Source of the DNA: JAFAGX01 sp035623335
GTDB lineage: Bacteria > Acidobacteriota > Terriglobia > Terriglobales > Acidobacteriaceae
Direction: 5' to 3'
Length of the DNA: 64,000 nucleotides
Assembly (NCBI GenBank): GCA_035623335.1
Contig: DASPTQ010000099.1
Coordinates: 1-64,000, forward strand
Below the pieces are notes generated by a model. It was given only the letters and a program-made list of their open reading frames with translations, searched no databases and was not told the origin of the DNA. How positions within the stretch are numbered: position 1 is the stretch's first letter; each line of letters starts with the position of its first letter. The position numbers and the translations under genes were made by a program. Positions 24,075 through 33,395 of the stretch are shown in pieces.

Positions 24075-25292
24075 TCAGTTAGGGGTGATTTTGAAGACGA
24101 CTCCATTACCATACGCACCCCCCTGCTGCGTCGTCCCGTAAAGGTTGCCCTGCGCATCCAAGACCGGGCTGGTGAACGAATACAGACCGTCTTGCCCGCC
24201 GGTAAAGACGTGAAGCGACCGGTACTTCCAGGTGTTGCCCGCGGGTGTCAGTTCGTAAACCGTGCCCGCGTTGTTGTTCCCATCGCAATGGGTCGTAGCG
24301 TAAATCTTGCCCGACACCAGCAGGAGATTGCGGAACGATCCGGAGGGGGAGCTGCTCCAGCCGGGCAACTTGTAAAGCGTTTTGAAGGTCCAGCCGACAC
24401 TGGATGGGGTTAACTCAAACACTGTGCCGCCGCCGTCCGAACCGCCTCCTCCGCCTTCGGTCGCAGCGCCATAGACGTTACCCGAAGAATCGACGACGAG
24501 GCCCGCGTAAGGAACGCCGCCGTCGGTCTGCATTTGGAAAGAGTGAAGAATCGTCTCTTTCCAACCGGACGTTGAGGGGGTCAGTTGGAATACCGTGCCG
24601 TATCCGTACTTACCTCCCGCAGAAGTTGTGCCGTAGAGATTGCCGGCCTTGTCGAAGCCCACACCAGCCACCGGAGTAGCGCCGTCGCCGCCCGTGGCGA
24701 AGCTGTACAGGACTTGCTCGGTCCAAACCCCACCTGCGGTCGCCGGACGAGTCAGTTTGAAAACTACACCTCGGCCGGTTTTGCCGCCCGCGGACGTCGT
24801 GCCGTATAGATTTCCTGCCACATCCGTTGCCAGGCGGCCTTGGGGATGTGTACCCTGAGCTGCGCTGGTAAATAGATGCAGCATTGTCTCCTTGCCTGCG
24901 GTTGTAACCTCGAACACCGTTCCTCGACCTCCCGAGCCTCCCTCGGTGGTAGCGCCGTAGAGATTCGTCCCAACTAGAAGCAAACCTGCTTCCGGATTTG
25001 CGCCGTCCGCGCCACCCGCGAAGCTGTGCAGCACGGTCTCGATGCCTTTGCTGTTAACCTTGAACACCGTTCCATTTCCAGAATCTCCGCCGGAAGTGGT
25101 CGTGCCATAGAGGTTTCCGGCAGCATCGATCGTCAGGCCGGCGACGGGATTGGCCCCATCGGTTGCACCCTTGAAGCTGTACACTCTCTTGAAGGTTTGG
25201 GCCTCGACTCGAGGCCACGCGATCGCGCCTACGACAAGCGCCAACACCAGCACGGGCAAACCCTTGCTGCGTGACAACCCTTGCAATCTCAT
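24075..25292 (-). CDS. Secreted GloVer-repeat protein
   Basis: A 405-residue secreted protein. The signal peptide (SKGLPVLVLALVVGAIAW, cleavage near VEAQ) is followed by about seven or eight repeats built on AGNLYGTTxxGG-x-xGxGTVFxLTP and LHSFxGGxDGAxPxAGL, the GloVer motif named for Gly-Leu/Val-rich tandem units. They probably form a beta-propeller or solenoid outside the cell. The short C-terminus (GVVFKITPN) has no sorting signal or PEP-CTERM anchor. The family is abundant in Acidobacteria and Verrucomicrobia, with no known function. The gene is monocistronic, and its 3' end abuts the hairpin array at 23939-24066. Confidence 0.85.
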   Translation of the reverse strand: MRLQGLSRSKGLPVLVLALVVGAIAWPRVEAQTFKRVYSFKGATDGANPVAGLTIDAAGNLYGTTTSGGDSGNGTVFKVNSKGIETVLHSFAGGADGANPEAGLLLVGTNLYGATTEGGSGGRGTVFEVTTAGKETMLHLFTSAAQGTHPQGRLATDVAGNLYGTTSAGGKTGRGVVFKLTRPATAGGVWTEQVLYSFATGGDGATPVAGVGFDKAGNLYGTTSAGGKYGYGTVFQLTPSTSGWKETILHSFQMQTDGGVPYAGLVVDSSGNVYGAATEGGGGGSDGGGTVFELTPSSVGWTFKTLYKLPGWSSSPSGSFRNLLLVSGKIYATTHCDGNNNAGTVYELTPAGNTWKYRSLHVFTGGQDGLYSFTSPVLDAQGNLYGTTQQGGAYGNGVVFKITPN

Positions 25293-25618
25293 TCCGTTCT
25301 GTCCCTTTCTTCAGTTGCGATTTTGTGCCGCAGTCAACTCTCCGCGTTCGAGGGAAGGGTTTTGGCTGGAGAGTTTCCTCCACTCGAGTTGACTGCGACT
25401 GACGAGACTACAGGGCGGCGACGTGATTCGTGAAGATGTGAGAAGTACATTCCTAGACGGCGAGCTTGCTCTGTTTGGTCCCAAAGACAAGACGCATTGG
25501 CATGGCGCGTTGTGCAAAGTCTTGCCACCCTGGAAAAGTGAAGAGTCGGACCGATGCAATCAGCCGGAGCGAATCAGCCAAGCGCGGGAGGATCCACCAT
25601 TACGCCAAATCGAGCTGA
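25293..25618. other. Upstream region of the GloVer gene, no gene seen
   Basis: A 326-bp spacer between two minus-strand genes. Open frames on both strands lack ribosome-binding sites and recognisable products. I see no repeat, terminator or clear promoter. Confidence 0.4.
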
Positions 25619-26848
25619 TTAAGGCCAAGTCACTCGGTAGATCGAGCCGCTTCCGTCATCGCTGACATACAGCGATCCGTCTGGCCCGATGGCAAGCCCG
25701 ACCGGGCGACCCATCCATTTGCCTCGTCGCGTCTCACCTGGCGGGAGCCATCCGGTGATGAAATCCTGTACCCGTGCAGGTTCTCCGCTGTCCTTGATCT
25801 TTACTCTGACGACCTTGTACCCGGTAGGCACGCTCCGGTTCCAAGATCCATGAAACGCCACGAACAGATCACCTTGGTATTCCCGGGGAAACATTTGTCC
25901 GGTGTAGAACACCAGCCCCAGCGGTGCGGAGTGCGCTGGCAGCTCGACTCGGGGCGGAACGGTCGCGCGGCATCGCTCTGCCGTTCCACCGAAGCTCCGA
26001 TCCGGAACGCGATTGCCATAACAAAACGGCCATCCAAAATCGCCGCCCTCAGGTCCGAGATCGTCGATTTCATCCGGTGGCAGATCGTCGCCGAGCCAAT
26101 CGCGCCCGTTGTCCGTCACCCACACGGTACGGCTGCGTTCGCTGAAGGCCAAGCCCACGGCGTTTCGCAATCCACTGGCGAAGCGGTGGGCGCCGGATCC
26201 ATCCTCACTCATTTCCATAACCGCGGCCCGGCGCGGGTCCTTTTCGTTGCACACATTACAGCTTGAGCCCGCCGAAACGTAGAGCTTCTGATTGGCGAAC
26301 AAGATTGTACGAGTCATGTGCCCGCCCAGGCTCTCGGGAAGTCCTGAGATCACGACCGGATTCGAGGCTTGAAGGCGGGCCTCATCCCAGCTGTAGCGAA
26401 CAAGACGAGTCACCTCGGCAACGTAAAGTTGACCGTCATGAAATGCGATGCCATGGGGACCGTCGAGATCCTCAAGCACGGTTACCTTTGTCGTAGCCTG
26501 GCCGCTGCCATGGACATCGGGCAAGGCTGTCACCGTACCGCTGGATTCGGAAGTGACAAGCAATACGCCACCCGGGCTGAAGGCCATCATGCGCGGTGAT
26601 TCGGTCCGTACAAACAAAGCGATGCGAAATCCGGGTGGTACCTTCAAGGATTTCAGATCGAGCGGTAAGGCGTACCAGTGTTTGATCCAGTTCTTTATCG
26701 AACCGAAGCCTCGAAGGGAGGAGGCCAGACGGTCCTTGCCATAGGACACCCCAGGAGTTTGCTTCCTCCCACGGCTAAGGCTCCACCAAACCCCCGCCCC
26801 CAGGGTGGCTGCGAGGATCAAGAGCACGAGGATCCTAGGCCGCAACAT
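25619..26848 (-). CDS. PQQ-type sugar/sorbosone dehydrogenase-like beta-propeller
   Basis: A 409-residue exported protein. A transmembrane or signal helix (ILVLLILAATLGAGVWWSL) precedes a six-bladed propeller of the soluble glucose dehydrogenase/sorbosone dehydrogenase type. VPPGFRIALFVRTESPRMMA opens it, LDGPHGIAFHDGQLYVAEV carries the conserved His, and SGLRNAVGLAFSERS, GPEGGDFGWPFCYGNR and GLAIGPDGSLYVSDDGSG are typical blades. CNVCNEKDP may bind metal or form a disulfide. The family oxidises aldoses or related polyols using PQQ, though many members are untested. There is no PQQ biosynthesis gene or partner cytochrome next to it. Confidence 0.82.
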   Translation of the reverse strand: MLRPRILVLLILAATLGAGVWWSLSRGRKQTPGVSYGKDRLASSLRGFGSIKNWIKHWYALPLDLKSLKVPPGFRIALFVRTESPRMMAFSPGGVLLVTSESSGTVTALPDVHGSGQATTKVTVLEDLDGPHGIAFHDGQLYVAEVTRLVRYSWDEARLQASNPVVISGLPESLGGHMTRTILFANQKLYVSAGSSCNVCNEKDPRRAAVMEMSEDGSGAHRFASGLRNAVGLAFSERSRTVWVTDNGRDWLGDDLPPDEIDDLGPEGGDFGWPFCYGNRVPDRSFGGTAERCRATVPPRVELPAHSAPLGLVFYTGQMFPREYQGDLFVAFHGSWNRSVPTGYKVVRVKIKDSGEPARVQDFITGWLPPGETRRGKWMGRPVGLAIGPDGSLYVSDDGSGSIYRVTWP

Positions 26849-27151
26849 AGCAGTACCGAGACGAATGACAGCCTCAGTTTACTCAGCTTGATATTCGAAG
26901 AATTAGATGTCGCATACGCCCGGGGTGAAGCATCTGAGATCCCGCGCAGTACACAAGATGAGACTGGCCAGGGTGCCTTCAACCAAACAAGCAACGTCAG
27001 AAAGCAGGTCCTTAAGTTCGGGATGGGGGTTTGATGAGGTAGGAATGATCCAGCGTGCCTCCGCGCGAATTGTGGCGGCACGAATGCTACGTGGATTACA
27101 CGGTCGGCTTCGATGGGTAGCGACTAAAGCTAGCGAGTATAGTGCTCAAGC
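26849..27151. other. Intergenic spacer, nothing recognised
   Basis: 303 bp between the start of the propeller dehydrogenase and the stop of the exosortase, both on the minus strand. It must hold the dehydrogenase promoter. I see no small gene with start signals and no hairpin of note. It marks the left border of the exopolysaccharide region. Confidence 0.4.
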
Positions 27152-28057
27152 TTAATGAGGCTGGCAGTACGCAAGCCCTTCCACGCGAGAATTATCTTTG
27201 CTGGATCTTGGCGCAGGCTCCTCTCCCCGATGCAGAACCCACACCAGCAGCCCGATCAGTACGAGAGCGATCAAGTAGAAAACACCGCCGCCCTCGTGGT
27301 GGAGCCGCCCGGTCAGGAAGCTGGGATCCACGCGAATCGACAGAATGCCAATGGTGAAGATGCGCAGCCCATTCTTGGCCACCGAGAGCGGAAGCGCGAT
27401 GGCGACCGTGACCGACTTTCGCCACACCGTTCGCAGAAGCACATGGGCGAGCACCATCGTGGTTATCAAGAGCATCAGGCTGGAACGAATGCTGCTGCAT
27501 TCCCGAGCAACCTCAAGGTTGAGGCCCGGGATCGACAGGATAACGCCTTGTCGCGATACCGGGACGTCGAAGGCTGAAAATAAGAGCTCTGCCGCAAACG
27601 CTGAGCCTTGCTGCAAAACGTGGATGATTCTGACTAGAAGGAACGAAGGCATCGGAACCATCCAGAAGAGAAAGCCAAGGGGAAAGAGCATCGACCGCGC
27701 CGCCTTGGTACCGAAGGATAGAACGAATGCGGCCATCCAAAAGATCAACAAGGCGACCATCTCTACTGAAAGTCGCACATCCGGCGATGTCCGACCCAGC
27801 CATCTCCCCGAAAGAGCCATCACTACGCCGAGAGCACCCAACAGCAGACCCGTCCACGGATTCCAGGAAAGGATTGGTTTGGCCGAATTCCACTGCACGA
27901 AGATCAAGGCAGCGCTGATCGGCAGGATCAGAAGGATATGCGTGAACTCGCTATCACCCAGCGCCAGCCTCAAGGTTTGTGCGAGCGGCTGCCAGAAAAT
28001 GGCCGCAGAAAGCAGCCATAGGCAGGCAAAGGCAATCGATGGTAAGCGGTTTCTCAT
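27152..28057 (-). CDS. Exosortase (EpsH/Xrt family transpeptidase)
   Basis: A 301-residue integral membrane protein with about eight transmembrane helices. The exosortase catalytic residues are all present: Cys187 in ARECSSIRSS, Arg232 in NGLRIFTI and His253/His254 in RLHHEGGGVFY. Exosortases cleave the C-terminal PEP-CTERM sorting signal of exported proteins and probably transfer them to an acceptor, in bacteria that also make exopolysaccharide. The motif is ECSSIRS rather than the common C-S/A-G-I/L-R, a subfamily variation. The usual partner EpsI (DUF3485) is not adjacent or fused: the C-terminus ends in a short polar tail. ATG 28057 is chosen at the natural N-terminal helix; ATG 28102 is also in frame. 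Divergent from the GT2 gene at 28333. Confidence 0.88.
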   Translation of the reverse strand: MRNRLPSIAFACLWLLSAAIFWQPLAQTLRLALGDSEFTHILLILPISAALIFVQWNSAKPILSWNPWTGLLLGALGVVMALSGRWLGRTSPDVRLSVEMVALLIFWMAAFVLSFGTKAARSMLFPLGFLFWMVPMPSFLLVRIIHVLQQGSAFAAELLFSAFDVPVSRQGVILSIPGLNLEVARECSSIRSSLMLLITTMVLAHVLLRTVWRKSVTVAIALPLSVAKNGLRIFTIGILSIRVDPSFLTGRLHHEGGGVFYLIALVLIGLLVWVLHRGEEPAPRSSKDNSRVEGLAYCQPH

Positions 28058-28332
28058 CCAGCTTTTCCGGCGCGTTGCGCGCAGCAACCCGCGACCTCGC
28101 ACCTGGCGTTCTTAGCCTTACTATTGCAGCCCCGGGTGTATTGCTCAATAGCCCTGGAGTGCCAAACGCCTTATTGCCAAGTGGCTGAAATAAAAAGACT
28201 TACTTTGGTTATTGTCCGTGCTCGCTAGCCCACTCGACGGACGAAACGAACAGCTCCCAGGCACGGGGATGACTTTTGTTTTTGTGCCTGATCATCGAAT
28301 GCTACGCTCCTCAGGGAGAAGCCAGCTACAGT

Positions 28333-29283
28333 ATGGTTATGCCTGCCCCTGCCTCGGGAATCACACCGGCATTCAGCATTATCATCGCGGTTTTCAACGA
28401 CTGGGTGCCGCTTCGCGAATGTCTCGAGTCTTTGGGGCGGCAAGAGAATGCACCGAGCTTTGAAGTCATCGTTGTGGATGATGGGAGTGACGAACCTGCT
28501 CCCCAACTCATCCGACAATGGGCCGGTCGGTACCCGCTGGCGATCGTCAACCAGCCTCATAGGGGAATCCCGGCAGCACGGAATCATGGGGTGCGGGTTT
28601 CTAACGGTGAAGTGCTGCTGTTTGTGGATGCGGATTGCCGACTGCGCACGGACTGTCTAGCCAACCTGGGCGCAACCGTCTTTCACCCGCCGGAACACAA
28701 TTCCTTTCAACTCCGCCTGGCGGGCGACCTGTCAAACCTGGTTGGCAAGACCGAAGAATTGCGTTTCAGAACTCTCCAAAACCAGCTGATGCAGCCGAAC
28801 GGCTGCATTCGATACTTGAACACGTCCGCATTCGCGATTCGACGGGCGAGGCTGGATCCGGAGAAGGATTTGTTTGATGTTAGCGTGCCCAGGGGAGAAG
28901 ACACTCTCTTACTGGTCCACCTCATCGAACACGGGGAACTCCCCTACTTTGTGGCGAACGCAACCGTCGAACATGTAATTCCGTTATCCCTGGGATCCTG
29001 CTTGCTCAAGGATATCCGCTCCGCCTATAGGGAAAGAAAAGCCTATGACATCATTTCCTCGAAGGGAATGCGGATCCGACTAAGGAATCGAGAGCGTCTT
29101 CGCATGCTCTCATCCATGTGGAAGACCTCAGGCCAGCCCCATATCGGACGGTTGGCGTGGTTTGTGCTGGTAGGCAGGCAGATCATACAACGAATCGTTT
29201 CTATTGCTTGCCGGCTACTTCGGCGGCTGCGGTTGTTGCCCGCTCAGCCAGTGGCGGAGACCGCCGAGTCGATCTACGACTGA
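28333..29283 (+). CDS. Glycosyltransferase family 2
   Basis: A 316-residue GT-A enzyme. FSIIIAVFNDWVPLRECLES begins the nucleotide-binding domain and FEVIVVDDGSDEPAPQL carries the first Asp. NGEVLLFVDADCRL is the DxD-type metal site, and VSVPRGEDTLLLVHLIEHG gives the ED motif near the catalytic base. C-terminal hydrophobic helices (WFVLVGRQIIQRIVSIACRL) suggest membrane association. It probably transfers a sugar during exopolysaccharide repeat synthesis. The start at 28333 (MVMPAPAS) is inferred from domain layout; the longer frame from 28276 lacks support. First gene of a plus-strand run that leads into the carrier-protein genes. Confidence 0.85.
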   Translation: MVMPAPASGITPAFSIIIAVFNDWVPLRECLESLGRQENAPSFEVIVVDDGSDEPAPQLIRQWAGRYPLAIVNQPHRGIPAARNHGVRVSNGEVLLFVDADCRLRTDCLANLGATVFHPPEHNSFQLRLAGDLSNLVGKTEELRFRTLQNQLMQPNGCIRYLNTSAFAIRRARLDPEKDLFDVSVPRGEDTLLLVHLIEHGELPYFVANATVEHVIPLSLGSCLLKDIRSAYRERKAYDIISSKGMRIRLRNRERLRMLSSMWKTSGQPHIGRLAWFVLVGRQIIQRIVSIACRLLRRLRLLPAQPVAETAESIYD

Positions 29284-29443
29284 CACCTTGTCGCCGCGAA
29301 CGGGCTTCTCGAGTTGGGCCGTGTTCGCATTGTGTTATTGCGCCGAATATGAGAAATTTTAAGAATCGGCGACTCACCCCCTTACCCGATACCCTTGGGT
29401 AGCCGCACGACGAAAGCAGCATCCTTGTCGGAAGGCGATTACG

Positions 29444-30631
29444 ATGAAGGCAAATACGAGAGCAATCTGCTTGGCCGCTTTATGCTGCCTGACATTTAGC
29501 ACCGCGTGCACGGTCTCAAGAGGCAACCCTGTTGCCGCTTCTTCCTGGGTTCCGAAGGCCGCTGCTTCTTATCTCGACAATAGGACAACTTGGTGGATGG
29601 GGTGGAGCGGAGCCGCGCGCGATCACGGCACATTCTGCATCTCCTGCCATACGGCCTTACCCTACGCTCTCGCTCGGCCGGCACTTCGCCCGGTGCTGGC
29701 TGAACAGGGACTCTCCACGAACGAGCTCAAAATTCTCGATAACGTCATCAAGCGAGTCCGGCTTTGGAACCAGATTGGGCCGTATTACAGCGATCCGGGC
29801 TACGGCGGCAGAGTCACTGAATCCCGGGGAACCGAAGCCGTTCTCAATGCCCTTGTGCTAGCCAGCTATGACTCGCCAGCCGGGAACCTCGGGGCAGATA
29901 CTCGCACCGCCCTTCGGAATATGTGGGAAGTCCAGCAAACCTCAGGAGACAAAGCGGGCGCTTGGCCTTGGCTTCAGTTCGATCAAGAACCCTGGGAAGC
30001 GAACGACTCCGCCTATTACGGGGCTTGCCTGGCTGCCATGGCCGTAGGGCTAGCTCCAGGCAACTATGCGGGCAGCCCGGAAGCGCAAAATGGCCTGAAA
30101 CTACTGCTCGACTACCTGCAGCGAGAAAGTGCATCCCAATCCCCGATCAATCGTGTTTTTCTGCTTTGGGCTTCCACAAAATTGCCCGAATTACTCAGCC
30201 GAGAACAACAAAATGCCATCATCCAAGAGGTTCTGAGTCGCCAGCAGGCAGACGGCGGCTGGAGACTGGCCTCCATGGCGTGGCGCTGGAAGGGTTGGAG
30301 TGTCACAGCGCTGCTGAGAATGTGGTTCCTGGGGGATGGAACACCCCTGGCACATAAGAGCGACGGAGTAGCCACGGGCCTCGTTGCCTTTGTTCTCGAG
30401 GAGGCAGGAGTCCCCAGCGAGAACATCCAACTCCGGCGGGGACTGTCCTGGTTGATGAGCAACCAGAACACCGCGGAAGGCTTTTGGCCCGCATGGTCGA
30501 TTAATCGGCGGAAAAGCACAACCTCCAACACCGGACGGTTCATGAGCGACGCGGCGACGGCGTATGCGGTACTCGCGCTAACCGCGCACAAAACGCCGGA
30601 GGCCCCGGTGGCAGCTGCGGCCCATTACTAG
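29444..30631 (+). CDS. Lipoprotein with CxxCH motif and terpenoid-cyclase-like toroid
   Basis: A 395-residue lipoprotein candidate. The signal peptide ends in a lipobox (LTFSTAC, Cys22), and a CISCH motif (65-69) follows at once, preceded by ARDHGTF as in some heme c proteins. The rest consists of alpha/alpha-toroid repeats like those of squalene cyclases and prenyltransferases: ESRGTEAVLNALVLASYD, DKAGAWPWLQFDQEPWEAND, SRQQADGGWRLASMAWRW and GLSWLMSNQNTAEGFWPA. There is no DxDD catalytic motif, so a cyclase reaction is unlikely; the toroid is probably a scaffold or sugar-binding surface. GGAAGG lies 8 nt before ATG 29444. The function is unknown. It lies between the GT2 and aldehyde dehydrogenase genes. 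Confidence 0.72.
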   Translation: MKANTRAICLAALCCLTFSTACTVSRGNPVAASSWVPKAAASYLDNRTTWWMGWSGAARDHGTFCISCHTALPYALARPALRPVLAEQGLSTNELKILDNVIKRVRLWNQIGPYYSDPGYGGRVTESRGTEAVLNALVLASYDSPAGNLGADTRTALRNMWEVQQTSGDKAGAWPWLQFDQEPWEANDSAYYGACLAAMAVGLAPGNYAGSPEAQNGLKLLLDYLQRESASQSPINRVFLLWASTKLPELLSREQQNAIIQEVLSRQQADGGWRLASMAWRWKGWSVTALLRMWFLGDGTPLAHKSDGVATGLVAFVLEEAGVPSENIQLRRGLSWLMSNQNTAEGFWPAWSINRRKSTTSNTGRFMSDAATAYAVLALTAHKTPEAPVAAAAHY

Positions 30632-30658
30632 GCGTCCTCGGTTTCTAAAGTGGAGAGA

Positions 30659-32092
30659 ATGAAGGATTGCCGTCAATTTTACATTAACGGGGAATGGGTC
30701 AGTCCCGGCACCCCACACGAGCTGGTCGCGATCAACCCTGCCACGGAAGAGCCCATCGCGGCCATATCTCTCGGTAATGCAAGCGATGTAGACAAGGCAG
30801 TCGCGGCTGCCAAAGCTGCCTCCGCATCCTACGCGGAGACAACCGTTGAGGAGCGTGTGGCCCTGTTGCGACGGATCATCGAGGTCTACCAGTCCAAGAG
30901 TGAGGAGATGGCGCAAACCATTTCGCTCGAAATGGGGGCCCCCATCTCGCTCTCGCGAGCAGCCCAGGTTCCGGCCGGACTGGCCCATTTATCAGAAATC
31001 GTGAGAGTGCTCGGACACTTTAAGTTCGAGGAGCTCAAGGGTTCTACGCTCATGCGAAAAGAGCCCATTGGAGTGTGTGGTCTCATTACTCCTTGGAATT
31101 GGCCGATGAACCAGATTACCTGCAAAGTCGCACCTGCCCTCGCGGCCGGTTGCACCATGGTTCTCAAGCCAAGCGAAATCGCACCCCTTTCCTCGTATCT
31201 GTTCGCACAGATCGCGCACCAGGCCGGAGTTCCGGCGGGTGTCTTCAATGTGGTGAATGGTGAGGGACCGACCGTGGGGGCAACCCTTGCCTCACATCCG
31301 GACGTGGACATGGTTTCTTTTACCGGCTCCACGCGAGCGGGTGTCGCCGTAGCGTCGAACGCTGCTCCTACGGTTAAGCGGGTCACCCAGGAACTCGGGG
31401 GCAAATCGGCGAACATTGTTCTAGAGGATGCTGATTTCGAGAAGGCGGTCAAGGAGGGCGTGCGATCCTGCTTCCGAAACACGGGCCAGTCCTGCAACGC
31501 GCCCACCCGTATGCTGGTCCCACGTGCTAAGGCGGCTAGCGCTGCCGCCCTGGCGAAGCAGGTTGCTGACAGCAGCCTGGTGGGAGACCCTTTCTCCGAA
31601 CGTACTCAAATCGGCCCGCTCGCGAGCCAGGCCCAGTTTGAAAAAGTCCAGGGCCTGATCGCCCAAGGCATCAAAGAGGGCGCAACCTTGGTCACCGGTG
31701 GTCCGGGCCGCCCCGAAGGGCTCAATCGAGGCTATTTTGTCAAACCCACCGTATTCGCGAATGTCAGCAATGACATGACCATCGCTCGCAACGAGATCTT
31801 CGGTCCGGTGCTTTGCATCATGAGCTTCGAGGACGAAGATGACGCCGTACGGATTGCAAACGACAGTCCGTACGGCCTGGCGGGTTTCGTGAGTTCTGGA
31901 GATGTCGACCGCGCTCGCCGGGTTGCGAAGCGCATCCGCTCCGGCAACGTGCACATCAACGGCGCACGGTTAGACTTCGGAGGATGCTTCGGAGGGTATA
32001 AGCAGTCGGGCAACGGGCGGGAATGGGGAGAAGCTGGACTCGAAGAATTCCTGGAGCTGAAGGCCATCTTTGGTTACGCGTCGGGGGGCTGA
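30659..32092 (+). CDS. Aldehyde dehydrogenase family protein
   Basis: A 477-residue NAD(P)-dependent aldehyde dehydrogenase. GLITPWNWPMNQITCKVAPA and MVLKPSEIAPLSSYLFAQ form the cofactor fold, and FTGSTRAGVAVASNA is the Rossmann turn. The catalytic Glu245 (TQELGGKSANIV) and Cys279 (FRNTGQSCNAPTR) are present, and the C-terminus NEIFGPVLCIMSF is normal. ATG 30659 is taken because a GGAG precedes it; a GTG nine bases upstream is in frame. The substrate is unknown, but the position before an aminotransferase, a carrier protein and a ThDP enzyme suggests oxidation of an aldehyde intermediate in that pathway. The toroid protein ends 27 bp upstream. Confidence 0.9.
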   Translation: MKDCRQFYINGEWVSPGTPHELVAINPATEEPIAAISLGNASDVDKAVAAAKAASASYAETTVEERVALLRRIIEVYQSKSEEMAQTISLEMGAPISLSRAAQVPAGLAHLSEIVRVLGHFKFEELKGSTLMRKEPIGVCGLITPWNWPMNQITCKVAPALAAGCTMVLKPSEIAPLSSYLFAQIAHQAGVPAGVFNVVNGEGPTVGATLASHPDVDMVSFTGSTRAGVAVASNAAPTVKRVTQELGGKSANIVLEDADFEKAVKEGVRSCFRNTGQSCNAPTRMLVPRAKAASAAALAKQVADSSLVGDPFSERTQIGPLASQAQFEKVQGLIAQGIKEGATLVTGGPGRPEGLNRGYFVKPTVFANVSNDMTIARNEIFGPVLCIMSFEDEDDAVRIANDSPYGLAGFVSSGDVDRARRVAKRIRSGNVHINGARLDFGGCFGGYKQSGNGREWGEAGLEEFLELKAIFGYASGG

Positions 32093-32472
32093 CAACCCGA
32101 AAGTAGCCTGTACCTGTGCGTCGCGACCATGGTAGGCTGATTTGTTACAATAACTTATGGTTGGGTCAAAACCCAGTCCAGAAATGCGATATTCAGTGCC
32201 AACCCTCCCCCACCGAATTTTCGCTCTCCCCTCTTTTTGCGGGTCGGAAGATCGGTAGCCGATTGGAGTTCCCGTAGATCGAGAGGTGGGAGACTGCTCG
32301 AGGTCGAGCGTCGCGGTCAGTCCGAAGCGGTACTTGCCGAACGCACCTGGCTCTAGAAGCGAACAGGATAAGCCTGCTGGCTGTTATCCGAGGAGAAATC
32401 TGCGGCAATCTGACGGCTGTTCGCGCTCTCAACCGAGGGTCGCAAAAGCCATGGAAGGGCAGGAGGGTTCGT
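32093..32472. other. Intergenic spacer before the aminotransferase gene
   Basis: 380 bp with no supported gene. TACAAT at 32146-32151 could be a -10 element but has no matching -35. The space is long enough for a separate promoter or leader, so the aminotransferase and following genes may form their own transcript. No known riboswitch core is seen. Confidence 0.35.
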
Positions 32473-33357
32473 TTGACAACCGGAAGCGGCTGGTCGAAGA
32501 CTTTAACGTACTTCGACGGCAAATGGCACGAGGGCAACGTGCCGATCATGGGCCCGCGCACCCACGCGGCCTGGCTTTGCTCCGTCGTGTTTGACGGTGC
32601 TCGAGCCTTCGAAGGTGTGACGCCAGATCTTGACCTTCACTGCGCACGAGTGAATGATTCGGCCAAGAAGCTCTTTCTGAAGCCGGTGGTTTCGAGCGAC
32701 AAATGGATAAGCCTAGCGAAGGAGGGTGTCTCTCGCTTCGACGGGAATACGGCGCTGTATATCAGGCCTATGTATTGGGCGGAGCAAGAGGGACCGTGGG
32801 TTCAGGCACACGACCCTGAATCCACTCGTTGGTGTCTTTCCATTTATGAAGCGCCCATGAGGCCGCCCAAGGGATTTTCCATTACTCTCTCCCCTTATCG
32901 CCGGCCAACACTCGAAACGATGCCCGTGGACGCGAAGGCGGGATGTCTCTATCCCAACAATGCGCGCGCCCTGTTTGAGGCTCACACTCGAGGCTTCGAT
33001 AATGCCATCGTATGCGATATGCTCGGCAATGCTGCCGAACTCGCCACCTCGAACATTTTCATGGCCAAAGACGGTGTGGTGTACACTCCGGTCGCCAACG
33101 GGACATTCCTGGCGGGAATCACGCGAAAGCGAGTGATCGGGCTATTGCGCGACAGCGGCGTAACCGTCCTTGAGAAAACCATGACGTACCATGACTTCGA
33201 GACAGCGGATGAGATCTTCGCCACCGGAAATTATTCCAAGGTGGTTCCAGCGACCCGGATCAACCAGCGCACTCTGCCTTTCGGGCCGCTCTATAGCAAA
33301 GCTCGCGAACTATACTGGGCATTCGCGCATTCTGATCGGTCGGCAGCCGGAGCCTAG
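32473..33357 (+). CDS. Class IV aminotransferase (branched-chain type)
   Basis: A 294-residue fold-type IV PLP enzyme. TYFDGKWHEGNVPIMGPRTH is the usual N-terminal hairpin, with VVFDGARAFEGVTP and LYIRPMYWAEQEGP forming the active-site wall. The PLP lysine is Lys155 in VDAKAGCLYPNNARA, followed by DMLGNAAELATSNIFMAKDG and GITRKRVIGLLRDSGVTVLE. The family includes branched-chain aminotransferases, D-amino-acid transaminases and ADC lyase; the overall layout is nearest to BCAT. The start is TTG 32473, preceded by AGGAGGG with 5-nt spacing. It lies 38 bp before the carrier-thioesterase gene, so it probably makes or uses the amino acid or keto acid handled by that carrier. Confidence 0.87.
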   Translation: MTTGSGWSKTLTYFDGKWHEGNVPIMGPRTHAAWLCSVVFDGARAFEGVTPDLDLHCARVNDSAKKLFLKPVVSSDKWISLAKEGVSRFDGNTALYIRPMYWAEQEGPWVQAHDPESTRWCLSIYEAPMRPPKGFSITLSPYRRPTLETMPVDAKAGCLYPNNARALFEAHTRGFDNAIVCDMLGNAAELATSNIFMAKDGVVYTPVANGTFLAGITRKRVIGLLRDSGVTVLEKTMTYHDFETADEIFATGNYSKVVPATRINQRTLPFGPLYSKARELYWAFAHSDRSAAGA

Positions 33358-33395
33358 GAGGTCTTCCGAACCACGCACAGTTTGGGTGCTCGATC

